Source: Bacillota bacterium (GTDB lineage: Bacteria; Bacillota; Dethiobacteria; DTU022). Taken from it: DNA of 45,205 nucleotides. A model generated the notes under the pieces. It searched no databases. It was not told where the DNA came from and saw nothing but the letters and a program-made list of their open reading frames with translations. Position numbers and translations under genes: made by a program. This document shows, in pieces, positions 7,599 to 15,377 of the stretch. The stretch covers positions 1-45,205 of the forward strand of contig JAGYMW010000005.1 in the NCBI GenBank assembly GCA_018400435.1, in the 5' to 3' direction. Numbering within the stretch: the first letter of the stretch is position 1; the number at the start of each line of letters is the position of its first letter.

Positions 7599-10013
7599 AT
7601 GCCCGGAAAAACAAAACTGCCGGTCTTGCCCTTACGGGGAGTGCTGGTGTTCCCCAATATGGTTTTACATCTTGATGTAGGCAGGCAAAGATCCATTGTC
7701 GCCCTGGAAAAAGCGATGATGAAGGAAAACCTGATCCTGCTGGTAGCCCAGAAGGATGCAAAAACTGACGAGCCGGCCATTGAAGATCTCTATCCTGTTG
7801 GGACAGAGGCAAAGATTAAACAGATGATCAAACTGCCCGGTGGAACGATCAGGGTTCTCGTTGAAGGTCTGAAGAGGTTGAAACTTACAAAATTGCTTAC
7901 CGATCAGGATTACTTGGAAGCAGAAGTTAAACCTTTTAAAAGCAGAAAAAAGAAGACCCCGGAAATCGAAGCCCGGATTCGTAGCATTCTTTATCAGTTT
8001 GAGCAGTATACCAAGCTCAGCCGCAAGGTGCCGCCGGAAGCACTGGTCACGGTTTCCGATATTGATGATCCGGGACGTTTTGCCGATATGGTTGCTTCTC
8101 ATCTAAGTATGAAGCTGGAACAGAAACAGGAGATCCTGGAAGCAGTTGATCCTGGTGAACGGTTGGAAAAGCTGAGTATAATTTTGAGTCATGAGATAGA
8201 AGTTCTGGAAATTGAGCGTAAGATTAACCTGCGTGTCCGCAAGCAGATGGAAAAAACCCAGAAAGAATATTATCTGCGCGAGCAGATGAAGGCTATCCAA
8301 AAGGAACTGGGTGAAACCGATGAACGGATGGCAGAAGCGGACGAATACCGTGATAAGATTGCTGAAGCCAAACTGCCGGAAGAGGTCGAAGAAAAGGCGC
8401 TTAAAGAAGTGGAGCGCCTGGAGAAGATGCCCCCGGCGGCGGCGGAAGGGACCGTCATTCGAACTTACCTCGACTGGCTTCTGGAATTGCCCTGGTCGGT
8501 GGAGACAAAGGACCGCCTTGATCTCGATATGGCGGAAAAAATCCTTGAAGAAGATCACTATGGTCTTCAGAAGGTCAAAGAACGGATTATTGAATACCTG
8601 GCAGTGCGCCAGCTTGCTGAAAAGCTCAAGGGTCCCATTCTTTGCCTCATTGGCCCCCCTGGTGTGGGGAAAACTTCCCTGGCCCGTTCCGTGGCCAGGG
8701 CTCTGGAAAGAAATTTTGTTCGAATTTCCCTCGGTGGAGTACGTGATGAAGCGGAGATCCGTGGACACCGCCGTACCTACATTGGGGCTCTGCCGGGGCG
8801 AATTATCCAGGGGATGCGGCAGGCCAAATCGAAGAATCCGGTTTTTCTCATGGATGAAATTGACAAGATGTCAACCGATTTCAGGGGGGATCCTTCGTCG
8901 GCTCTCCTGGAAGTTCTCGATCCCGAGCAAAATAACAGTTTCAGTGATCACTACATTGAAGTGCCCTTTGACCTCTCACAGGTGATGTTCATTACTACCG
9001 GCAATACTACCTATAATATTCCACGGCCGCTGCTGGACAGGATGGAACTGATCCACATTCCCGGTTATACCGAGGAAGACAAGGTAGAAATCGCCCGTCA
9101 ATACCTCATCCCGAAACAGTTAAAAGAAAACGGCTTGAGCGAGGGCAATCTTGAGTTGTCAGAAAATGCAGTGAGGCGGATCATTCGCGAATATACACGC
9201 GAAGCTGGAGTACGCAATCTTGAGCGCAATATTTCCGCCATTTGCCGCAAGGTAGCCCGGGAGGTAGTTAGGGAGCGAGGGAAACATGTTAAAATTACCC
9301 GTCAGAACCTCCATAAGTATCTGGGTATTCCGCGGTACCGTTATGGGGCGGCAGAAAAAGAAGATGAAATTGGTGTAGCTACCGGCCTGGCCTGGACTGA
9401 AACGGGAGGAGATTTGCTGTCTATCGAAATAACACTGATGAAAGGAAAGGGTAAAATGACCCTCACAGGCCAGCTAGGCGATGTGATGCAGGAATCGGCC
9501 AAGGCAGCGATGAGCTACATCCGGTCGCGGGCCGACTCCCTGGGCCTGGCAAAAGATTTTTATGAAAATATTGATATCCACATTCATGTGCCGGAGGGAG
9601 CGATTCCCAAGGATGGCCCTTCAGCCGGAATCGCCATGGCTACCGCACTGGCTTCGGCTCTGACCAGGACCCCGATTCGAAGGGATGTGACCATGACCGG
9701 TGAAATTACTTTGCGTGGTAGAGTCTTACCCATTGGCGGAGTCAAGGAAAAAATCCTGGCTGCTCACCGTGCCGGTATTAAATATATTCTCATGCCTGCA
9801 GAAAACCGCCGCGACCTGAGCGATATTCCGCCCCAGGTCCGCCGTAAAGTAGAAGTTAAGATGGTTGAGCATATGGATGAAGTCCTGGAACTGGCCCTGG
9901 CCGGGCCAATTGGTCCCGGAGAGGACGATGGAGAAAAGAAAGGTGAAACAAAAATTAAACGGGATGATCTGGATGTACGTAATGAAAACCGGGATCCGGC
10001 TGTCCCTCATTAA
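7599..10013 (+). CDS. lon: ATP-dependent protease LonA
   Basis: LonA degrades damaged and regulatory proteins in the cytosol. The 804-residue protein has the N-terminal substrate-binding domain ([16 protein letters not shown] at the start), a helical linker, and an AAA+ domain with Walker A GPPGVGKT at 352-359 and FLMDEIDK as Walker B. It ends with the serine-lysine protease domain: Ser675 in [12 protein letters not shown] and Lys718 in [14 protein letters not shown]. The 43-residue spacing equals that of E. coli Lon. A charged Lys/Glu/Asp tail follows the protease domain. The ATG at 7599 sits 10 bases after GGGGAAGGTGG. Order clpX-lon-engB is as in Bacillus, although the Bacillus lonB gene is absent between clpX and lonA. 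Confidence 0.97.
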   Translation: MPGKTKLPVLPLRGVLVFPNMVLHLDVGRQRSIVALEKAMMKENLILLVAQKDAKTDEPAIEDLYPVGTEAKIKQMIKLPGGTIRVLVEGLKRLKLTKLLTDQDYLEAEVKPFKSRKKKTPEIEARIRSILYQFEQYTKLSRKVPPEALVTVSDIDDPGRFADMVASHLSMKLEQKQEILEAVDPGERLEKLSIILSHEIEVLEIERKINLRVRKQMEKTQKEYYLREQMKAIQKELGETDERMAEADEYRDKIAEAKLPEEVEEKALKEVERLEKMPPAAAEGTVIRTYLDWLLELPWSVETKDRLDLDMAEKILEEDHYGLQKVKERIIEYLAVRQLAEKLKGPILCLIGPPGVGKTSLARSVARALERNFVRISLGGVRDEAEIRGHRRTYIGALPGRIIQGMRQAKSKNPVFLMDEIDKMSTDFRGDPSSALLEVLDPEQNNSFSDHYIEVPFDLSQVMFITTGNTTYNIPRPLLDRMELIHIPGYTEEDKVEIARQYLIPKQLKENGLSEGNLELSENAVRRIIREYTREAGVRNLERNISAICRKVAREVVRERGKHVKITRQNLHKYLGIPRYRYGAAEKEDEIGVATGLAWTETGGDLLSIEITLMKGKGKMTLTGQLGDVMQESAKAAMSYIRSRADSLGLAKDFYENIDIHIHVPEGAIPKDGPSAGIAMATALASALTRTPIRRDVTMTGEITLRGRVLPIGGVKEKILAAHRAGIKYILMPAENRRDLSDIPPQVRRKVEVKMVEHMDEVLELALAGPIGPGEDDGEKKGETKIKRDDLDVRNENRDPAVPH

Positions 10014-10057
10014 CAAGCGGACGGCGGTTGGTTCCAGAGAGAGGAGGTGGTGGGCGA

Positions 10058-10654
10058 GTGTATGTGCGTCAGGCTGAACTGAAAGCTTCAGCATATAAAG
10101 TTGATGATTTCCCCGGGTGGGAAAGGCCCGAAATAGCTTTCCTGGGCCGCTCCAACGTGGGGAAATCTTCGCTCCTGAACAAACTGGCAGGCAGGAAAAA
10201 CCTGGCCCGCACCAGTTCAACCCCCGGGAAAACGCGGGGTATATATTTTTACCTGATCAATGATGATTTTTCCTTTGTAGATCTGCCCGGTTATGGTTAT
10301 GCCAGGGTGTCGAAAAAAGAGCGGGAACGCTGGGCACCTATCATTGAAGAATATCTTGGCGCCAGAAGCAATTTGTATGGCTGCCTGCATCTCATCGACT
10401 GCCGCCATGAGCCAACTGAAGATGATCGACTGATGGCCCGGTGGCTGCGTATGCACAGTATTCAGCGTGTTACCGTGGCTACGAAAGCGGACAAACTTTC
10501 CCGTGGTGCTATGCTCAGGCAGCTGACAGTGATCAGGAATAAGCTTGAGTTATTTGAAGAAGAACTTATTTTGCCCTTTTCAGCTGCTACAGGCGACGGC
10601 CGCGAAGTTTTGTGGCGAGCGATCCAGGCTTTGCTGCCCCATGGAAAAAGATAA
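10058..10654 (+). CDS. engB: Ribosome biogenesis GTP-binding protein YsxC/EngB
   Basis: This is a small essential-type GTPase for large ribosomal subunit assembly, 198 residues. The G1 loop GRSNVGKSS, G2-region threonines in RTSSTPGKTR, G3 in DLPGYG and G4 in TKADK are all present in order. The start is taken as GTG 10058, because GAGGAGGTGG ends 7 bases before it and the reading VYVRQAELKASAYK aligns with the family start. An upstream TTG at 10028 in the same frame would place the ribosome binding site inside the gene. It lies 44 bases after lon, the same neighbour as in Bacillus. Confidence 0.94.
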   Translation: MYVRQAELKASAYKVDDFPGWERPEIAFLGRSNVGKSSLLNKLAGRKNLARTSSTPGKTRGIYFYLINDDFSFVDLPGYGYARVSKKERERWAPIIEEYLGARSNLYGCLHLIDCRHEPTEDDRLMARWLRMHSIQRVTVATKADKLSRGAMLRQLTVIRNKLELFEEELILPFSAATGDGREVLWRAIQALLPHGKR

Positions 10655-10699
10655 GCATCCTGCTATACTCCGAGAGTTGAAAGATGTGGAGGAATGAAT

Positions 10700-11476
10700 A
10701 TGCCTGTTGCAGGAATAGACGTAGGTTCGCTGTCAGCGGAAGTAGTAATCTTGGAAAAAGGGGAAATACTGCAATATGTAATTTTGCCCACTGGTTCAAA
10801 CAGTAAAATGGCGGCCGAAAGGGCGATGCAGGAAGCCTTGCGGGCTTCAAAACTGGATCGGTCAGATCTTGACTATATTATTGCTACCGGTTACGGACGC
10901 ATCAATATAGATTTTGCCGACAAAAAAGTTACTGAAATTACCTGTCACGGACGTGGAGCTTATTACTGGAATGTTGATATCAGGACAATTATCGATATTG
11001 GTGGCCAGGACAGCAAGGTGATCCGTCTGAATGATAGCGGACGGGTAATCGATTTTGCCATGAATGACAAATGTGCTGCCGGGACCGGCCGTTTCCTCGA
11101 AGTGATGGCACAAACCCTCGAAGTGGAACTGGAAGATCTGGCTGAGCTCAGTGAAAAGGCGAAGGAGATAGTGCCAATCAGCAGTATGTGCACCGTTTTT
11201 GCCGAATCGGAAGTGGTATCGCTGATTGCCCGGGGGCTGCCGAGGGAAGATATTGCTCGTGGTCTTCACCGGTCTGTTGCCGACAGAACAGCTGGTTTGA
11301 TTCACCGGGTTGGCTTGATGGAAAAGGTCATGTTCACCGGCGGAGTGGCTAAAAACCGGGCGATGGTCAGGGCTCTCAACGAAAAATTGAAAACGAATTT
11401 AATTATTCCTCCGGAACCGCAGATTGCCGGAGCACTCGGGGCTGCCATCCTCGCTGCAGAAGAATTAGCCGGATAA
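10700..11476 (+). CDS. HgdC/BadF-type ATPase activator of 2-hydroxyacyl-CoA dehydratases (orphan)
   Basis: Members of this ASKHA ATPase family use ATP and ferredoxin to deliver one electron to radical dehydratases or related enzymes. The 258-residue protein has the phosphate loops GIDVGSLSAEVVIL and IDIGGQDSKVI. It also has the two cysteines that hold a bridging 4Fe-4S cluster in the homodimer: Cys125 in NDKCAAGTGRF and Cys164 in SSMCTVFAESEV. Known HgdC has this pair at nearly the same places. The start at 10700 was chosen over ATG 10694 because GGAGG ends 7 bases before it. No dehydratase subunits are in the window, so the partner is unknown. It follows engB in the same direction after 45 bases. 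Confidence 0.88.
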   Translation: MPVAGIDVGSLSAEVVILEKGEILQYVILPTGSNSKMAAERAMQEALRASKLDRSDLDYIIATGYGRINIDFADKKVTEITCHGRGAYYWNVDIRTIIDIGGQDSKVIRLNDSGRVIDFAMNDKCAAGTGRFLEVMAQTLEVELEDLAELSEKAKEIVPISSMCTVFAESEVVSLIARGLPREDIARGLHRSVADRTAGLIHRVGLMEKVMFTGGVAKNRAMVRALNEKLKTNLIIPPEPQIAGALGAAILAAEELAG

Positions 11477-11511
11477 AAAGTGTGTTATGGATACGGAGGA
11501 ATTGACACACT
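11475..11511 (-). terminator. Rho-independent terminator of bioY
   Basis: On the minus strand AGTGTGT and ACACACT form a seven-pair stem with a 19-base loop, followed by a run of five T residues. It lies about 25 bases after the bioY stop. On the plus strand no T-run follows, so it serves bioY and not the converging activator gene. Confidence 0.5.
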
Positions 11512-11534
11512 CTGTCCCCATGACACATAAATAG

Positions 11535-12086
11535 TTATTTTAGAATATGATCAAGCCTGTTTCGCTGCAGGCTTTGTTTGATCCGAACAGCTAAAAACAA
11601 AGCCAGGGCTGCTTTTAGCAGATCGAGCGGTATATAGGGAATGATACCAATCATCAGTGCCTGCAGCGGAGTGTATTGCATGATCAGGGCAAGCTGCAGG
11701 CCCCCGAAAAAATAAATAAACAAAAGAGAAATAATAACTCCGGTAACGGCAAGTTGAAGATAAGATCTGGATTTTATTTCCATAATCCGGCCGTAGCAAT
11801 AAACAGCCGGAATGAACCCAATCAGGTAACCGCCTCCCGGTCCAGTGAGTATGTGGATTCCTCCTCTGGCAAAGGAGAAAACGGGAGCACCGGCTGCACC
11901 GAGCAGGAGATAGGCGGTTACTGAAAGCAGCCCTGCTTTTCCGCCCAGCAGGATACCCGCCATGAAAATACCCAGGACCTGGCCGGTAAAAGGGACCGGG
12001 CTGAAGGGCAGAGGAATGGATATCTGAGCTAGGATTGCGATCAGGGCGGTGAAAAGGGCGCAGGCGGTCAGTTTTTTTAATGGCAA
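11535..12086 (-). CDS. bioY: Biotin transporter substrate-binding subunit BioY
   Basis: BioY is the membrane S-component that binds biotin, working alone or with an energy-coupling factor (EcfAA'T). The 183-residue protein is almost entirely hydrophobic, with about six membrane segments. The family motifs LPFSPVPFTGQVLG and GPGGGYLIGF are clear, as is GLLSVTAYLLLGAAGAPVF. No biotin biosynthesis genes or ECF module are nearby, so the other ECF parts must lie elsewhere. It has its own promoter at 12178-12206 and a terminator at 11475-11511, so it is a single-gene unit running against its neighbours. I found no convincing BirA operator. Confidence 0.94.
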   Translation of the reverse strand: MPLKKLTACALFTALIAILAQISIPLPFSPVPFTGQVLGIFMAGILLGGKAGLLSVTAYLLLGAAGAPVFSFARGGIHILTGPGGGYLIGFIPAVYCYGRIMEIKSRSYLQLAVTGVIISLLFIYFFGGLQLALIMQYTPLQALMIGIIPYIPLDLLKAALALFLAVRIKQSLQRNRLDHILK

Positions 12087-12177
12087 AGTAGATTCATCCT
12101 TTCATTTTTCTGAATGCAGCCGGTTATACTGTTTTGCATCAATTTTTCACTAACAGCGAGCAGAATATTTTGATAGA

Positions 12178-12206
12178 ATGATAATCGAGCCCCGTACCTT
12201 TGTCAA
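12178..12206 (-). promoter_or_regulatory. Promoter for bioY
   Basis: The minus strand has a consensus TTGACA (12201-12206), a 17-base spacer and TATCAT (12178-12183). Transcription would start near 12171, giving a leader of about 85 bases. This part of the 348-base gap between bioY and the first pseudogene is followed by purine-rich sequence (12207-12262) in which I see nothing. Confidence 0.7.
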
Positions 12207-12266
12207 CTGCCAGAGGGAAAAGTGGCAGGGGGGTTGTCGAGGCGGAGTGGCGTAGAGGAGAAGAAC

Positions 12267-12298
12267 AAAAAAGTGGCGCAGTTGATATTAACTGCGCC
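12267..12298 (-). terminator. Strong terminator on the minus strand with no known gene before it
   Basis: GGCGCAGTT and AACTGCGCC make a perfect nine-pair stem around six bases. On the minus strand it is followed by AC and six T residues. It would end a transcript entering from above 12298, where no minus-strand gene is seen. A perfect minus-strand TATAAT lies at 12337-12342, without a good -35. The pair could frame a transcript of about 64 bases from near 12330 to 12267, a possible small RNA or a leader of bioY ending short of its promoter. Confidence 0.5.
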
Positions 12299-12352
12299 GA
12301 GTGATATATATAAAAAGAGGGGGTCAACTCACCCTTATTATAAAACCTGAAC

Positions 12353-12391
12353 ATTACAGGAATATTACAAACAGGTTGTTTTTTTATTACA
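12353..12391. repeat. Three ATTACA direct repeats at 11- and 22-base spacing
   Basis: ATTACA occurs at 12353, 12364 and 12386, that is one and two helical turns apart. The first copy is also inside an inverted arrangement CCTG-N7-CAGG (12346-12360). It lies between the minus-strand TATAAT and the start of the regulator pseudogene, so it may be an old operator. Chance is possible in AT-rich DNA. Confidence 0.3.
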
Positions 12392-12434
12392 AAGGCTGAA
12401 AAACTTCTGTTTTTAATCTGTCGGGGGTTTTAAT

Positions 12435-13308
12435 ATGGATAAAGCGCTCGATTATATCGAACAAGATCTTCCACGGGTTGATGGGCATGCTACTGCCGAA
12501 GAGGTGCTTGAAGCTATGCTGCAGTTACGTTATTCCTAAGCCCTGCTTACCGGTGAAGGGGAAATTAAAAAAGTTGTTACTGCTTTTTCGCTGATAAATG
12601 TCCTGGAAAACCAGGTAAAAAAGGCCGATTACAGGGCTGAATAACTCTCCGATGTTGATCTAACGGTTGTTTCCTGGGATAGCACCGGCAGAAGCTGGCT
12701 TCCCCTGTTAAAAAAAAATTGAGGCGCTGGTCGTAACAGGTGAAGATGGAGAAATTGCAGGAGCGATAACTGCTTCCGGTATATACGATAAAATGGTTGC
12801 CAAAACGGAAGAACTGGAAAGGGAGCTTGATGCCATCATCAACTTTTCTTCCGATGAGATCCTGGTTGTTGACGGAAGAAGGGCCATTTTACGGGTCAAT
12901 TCCGTGTTTGAAGAGAATTTTGGCGCAAAACTGTCCGACGTTCTGGATAGATCGGTAGACGAACTGGAAAAGAAAAGGGTGTTTTTCCCCTCTGTAACTT
13001 GCCTTGTTCTCGAGAGCAAGAGTTCCCGGACTGTAATCCAGTCCCAGCGAGACGAGCGCAAACTTTTGGCCACCGGAACGCCGGCGTTCTATGAAGACGG
13101 ATCCATATTCAGGGTTGTTGTCAATACCAGGGATATCACCAGGCTGAATAACCTTAAGAAGCAGTTTTAAGAGGCGGAGATGTTGAAAAATCGTTATCAG
13201 CAAGAACTGATTAAGCTTCGGTAGTATGCCCCGGGAGGTGGAGACATTGTTGCAGTCAAAACAGCTATGAAGAAATTGCTTGAAATAGCCGGACCAAATC
13301 TGATATAG
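12435..13308 (+). pseudogene. Remnant of a CBS-PAS sigma-54-dependent activator
   Basis: Translation from ATG 12435 gives two CBS-like stretches (EEVLEAML ... KKVVTAFSLINVL, then EALVVTGEDGEIAGAITASGIYD). A PAS domain follows (ELDAIINFSSDEILVVDGRRAILRVN in two parts, ending RVVVNTRDITRLNNLKKQ), then the linker LKNRYQQELIKL and AMKKLLEIA, where the AAA+ domain of such activators begins. The gene is broken by in-frame stops at 12537, 12642, 13168 and 13222, and by a frameshift in a nine-A tract at 12710-12718. The AAA+ and DNA-binding domains are missing after about 13290. The 125-codon open piece at 12793-13170 is only the surviving PAS part, not a gene. These regulators often sit beside enzymes of aldehyde or amino-acid metabolism. 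Confidence 0.85.
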
Positions 13309-13410
13309 TGGAACACGAAATCAGATTTGATATTTTGCCGTTTTTATTGTGATTTAATACACTGGGAAGAATTGATCACCGTTTTTCATTGCTTCACCGG
13401 TGTTCTTTAA

Positions 13411-13645
13411 AGCGTAGCCGATTTAAAAAGGATTTCCGGATATATACAGAATCTAATAAGGTTTTTCAATCTTAGATAAGTGTTGACCCGGGATGATGAC
13501 ACCCTGCAGGATAGCATCATTAAAGTACCAATAAATGATAGGGAGAGATAAAATAACCGGGGAAGAATTGAAGAATATGCTTGATGATTATTATCTGCTA
13601 TGTGACTGGGATGAAAGCGGCATACCAACCCGGAAAATGAATTAA
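13411..13645 (+). pseudogene. aor: C-terminal remnant of aldehyde:ferredoxin oxidoreductase
   Basis: Reading through stops, 13411-13548 gives ADLKRISGYIQNLIRFFNLR, a stop at 13477, then VLTRDDDTLQDSIIKVPI. After a +1 frameshift near 13550 it continues ITGEELKNMLDDYYLLCDWD and ESGIP to a stop at 13643. This matches the end of tungsten-containing aldehyde:ferredoxin oxidoreductases, where a NLxRxFNLRxG-TRxDDxLP stretch is followed by mLdeYYelRGWDxxGiP. Roughly the last 75 residues of an enzyme of about 600 remain. It lies directly after the truncated regulator, with about 100 unassignable bases between. I assign it from memory of the family pattern. Confidence 0.78.
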
Positions 13646-13669
13646 AATAATCAAACGGAGGATGAGGAA

Positions 13670-14962
13670 ATGTCTATTGAAACAAAAAAAACTAATGAAG
13701 ACAACATACTTCTGGCTACTCTTGGCATGATCAAGCAGGCTGTTGACCTGTCAGAACTATCGACCGAAGTATATGATCATCTACGGACGCCAATGCGGTT
13801 TGTGGAGGTAGCCATTCCAGTTGAGATGGATGACGGCAGCGTAAGCGTATTTACCGGGTACCGCTGCCAGCACAATAATGTTTTTGGGCCTTTCAAGGGA
13901 GGGCTGCGCTATCATCCCAATGTGACTACCGACAGTGTCAAAGCTCTTTCAATTTTAATGACCCTGAAATGTTCGCTGGTTAATATACCGTTCGGAGGGG
14001 CTAAAGGGGCGGTAGTATGTGATGTGCCGAGAATGTCGATGAAAGAAAAAGAGCGTATGACTCGCAGTTATGTGAAAACACTCGGTTCCATTATTGGCCC
14101 GGAAACCGATATCCCCGCTCCCGATGTATTTACAGATGCTCAGGTTATGGCCTGGATTGCAGATGAATACAGCACAATTATGCGCGAACCTTCTTTCGGG
14201 GTGGTGACAGGAAAGCCGCTGGCGGTAGGCGGCTGTGTTGGACGTAATGAAGCAACCGGTCGGGGCTGCTTCTTTGTAGCCCGTGAGGCGGCTAAATCTT
14301 TAAAAATCCCACTCCGCACTGCCCGTGTTGCCATCCAGGGATTCGGTAATGTCGGTAGTAGCGCAGCCAAGATGTTTGCCGAAGAAGGGTCTCCGGTAAT
14401 TGCTGTCAGTGATATCAATGGTGGCGTTTATAATGAAAAGGGCTTGAACATTAAAAAGCTTCGGGAATATGTGGAACAAACAGGTTTTATTAAAGGTTTT
14501 CCCGGCGGTGAAGCAATTACCAATAACGAGCTGCTGAGCATGGATTGTGATATTCTCGTCCCGGCCGCTCTCGAAAACCAGCTTACAGGTAGTAATGCGG
14601 GAGATGTGAAGGCAAAATTAGTTGTTGAGGCGGCTAACAGTCCGACCACTCCCGAAGCGGATCATATTCTGAAGGAGAAGAACATCCTTGTGGTGCCCGA
14701 CATTCTGGCCAACAGCGGGGGAGTTACTGTATCATATTTTGAATGGGTCCAGAATAACTATGGCTTTCGCTGGGATCTGGCTACTGTTAACAGCCGTCTT
14801 GAAGAAAAAATGACCGAAGCCTTTAATATGGTTTACAGCTTTTATTGTGAAAGTTGTGTCGGATCGGATATGCGCACCGGTGCCTATATGTATTCCATTC
14901 AGCGTCTGGCTGAAGCGATGATGTACCGCGGCTGGCTGCGCAATGGCATAAGCAGGAAGTAA
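13670..14962 (+). CDS. gdhA: Glutamate dehydrogenase (Glu/Leu/Phe/Val dehydrogenase family)
   Basis: This enzyme converts glutamate to 2-oxoglutarate, ammonia and reduced nicotinamide cofactor, or the reverse. The 430-residue length fits the hexameric catabolic type (RocG/GudB). Substrate residues lie in FKGGLRYHPNVTTDSVKALS, the catalytic Lys region LVNIPFGGAKGAV, and IPAPDVFTDAQVMAWIADEY. The Rossmann loop is AIQGFGNVGSSAAK. The start follows ACGGAGGATGAGGAA. Immediately downstream is the kor operon, which fits oxidation of 2-oxoglutarate. It is intact although the DNA just upstream is decayed. A possible promoter TTGAAG-17-TTATCT (13568-13596) lies inside the aor remnant. Leucine or another amino acid as substrate cannot be excluded by eye. 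Confidence 0.9.
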   Translation: MSIETKKTNEDNILLATLGMIKQAVDLSELSTEVYDHLRTPMRFVEVAIPVEMDDGSVSVFTGYRCQHNNVFGPFKGGLRYHPNVTTDSVKALSILMTLKCSLVNIPFGGAKGAVVCDVPRMSMKEKERMTRSYVKTLGSIIGPETDIPAPDVFTDAQVMAWIADEYSTIMREPSFGVVTGKPLAVGGCVGRNEATGRGCFFVAREAAKSLKIPLRTARVAIQGFGNVGSSAAKMFAEEGSPVIAVSDINGGVYNEKGLNIKKLREYVEQTGFIKGFPGGEAITNNELLSMDCDILVPAALENQLTGSNAGDVKAKLVVEAANSPTTPEADHILKEKNILVVPDILANSGGVTVSYFEWVQNNYGFRWDLATVNSRLEEKMTEAFNMVYSFYCESCVGSDMRTGAYMYSIQRLAEAMMYRGWLRNGISRK

Positions 14963-14999
14963 CGGTATCAGTTTAGAATAGACTGAATGGGATGTCGTT

Positions 15000-15046
15000 G
15001 GACCATGAGGATTTGAAAAATTATTTGAATCCGCATGGTCCTTTTT
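15000..15046 (+). terminator. Rho-independent terminator after glutamate dehydrogenase
   Basis: GGACCATG (15000-15007) pairs with CATGGTCC (15034-15041), and the inner GGATT pairs with AATCC (15028-15032) across single mismatched bases. Five T residues follow. It separates gdhA from korDABC. Confidence 0.85.
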
Positions 15047-15073
15047 AAAAATTGCATGATTTTCGGTATCTTT

Positions 15074-15102
15074 TTGTCATTTTCAGTCGGTGCGAGTTTA
15101 AA
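15074..15102 (+). promoter_or_regulatory. Possible promoter for korDABC
   Basis: TTGTCA (15074-15079), 17 bases, then TTTAAA (15097-15102). A TATAAT at 15126-15131 is a better -10 but would leave no room for the ribosome binding site at 15134-15140 and has no -35. Confidence 0.35.
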
Positions 15103-15146
15103 ATCAAAATTGGTTTTATGATCAATATAATTATGGAGGGAGAAAA

Positions 15147-15377
15147 ATGCCCTGTTTGGCGAATAAAATTTCGGCCGGTGAGTTGATTATTTACCAGGAT
15201 CGATGCAAAGGATGCGGTATCTGTATCGCTTTTTGCCCCCGGGGGGCCCTTTCCCTTAATGATAGAGGCAGAATCGCCAGAGAGGTCGAGAAGTGTAATT
15301 TATGCGGTATTTGTGAAACATTTTGTCCCGACTTTGCCATAGTTTTGAATAAAGGGGTGAATAGCCTGAATGCCTGA
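15147..15377 (+). CDS. korD: 2-oxoacid:ferredoxin oxidoreductase delta subunit (2[4Fe-4S] ferredoxin-like)
   Basis: This 76-residue protein has two classical 4Fe-4S motifs, CKGCGICIAFCP and CNLCGICETFCP. As the delta subunit it passes electrons from the thiamine diphosphate centre to free ferredoxin. The start follows TATGGAGGGAG. Its end overlaps the start of korA by 8 bases. Gene order delta-alpha-beta-gamma matches the four-subunit Kor/Vor enzymes. The name kor assumes 2-oxoglutarate as the substrate, which rests on the glutamate dehydrogenase next door. Confidence 0.9.
   Translation: MPCLANKISAGELIIYQDRCKGCGICIAFCPRGALSLNDRGRIAREVEKCNLCGICETFCPDFAIVLNKGVNSLNA

Noticed and set aside
11479-11511. 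Terminator for the HgdC-type gene
   Set aside because: On the plus strand the hairpin is followed by CTGTCCCC, not T residues; it fits the bioY strand only.
12087-12177. BirA operator before bioY
   Set aside because: I searched for a GTTAAC-type inverted repeat with a 14-16 base spacer and found none.
12793-13170. A 125-codon PAS-only protein
   Set aside because: Its frame continues upstream and downstream into matching CBS and AAA+ linker sequence interrupted by stops, so it is a fragment of a pseudogene.
13309-13410. Sigma-54 promoter (-24/-12) in the pseudogene gap
   Set aside because: TGGAAC at 13308 has no GC at the required distance.
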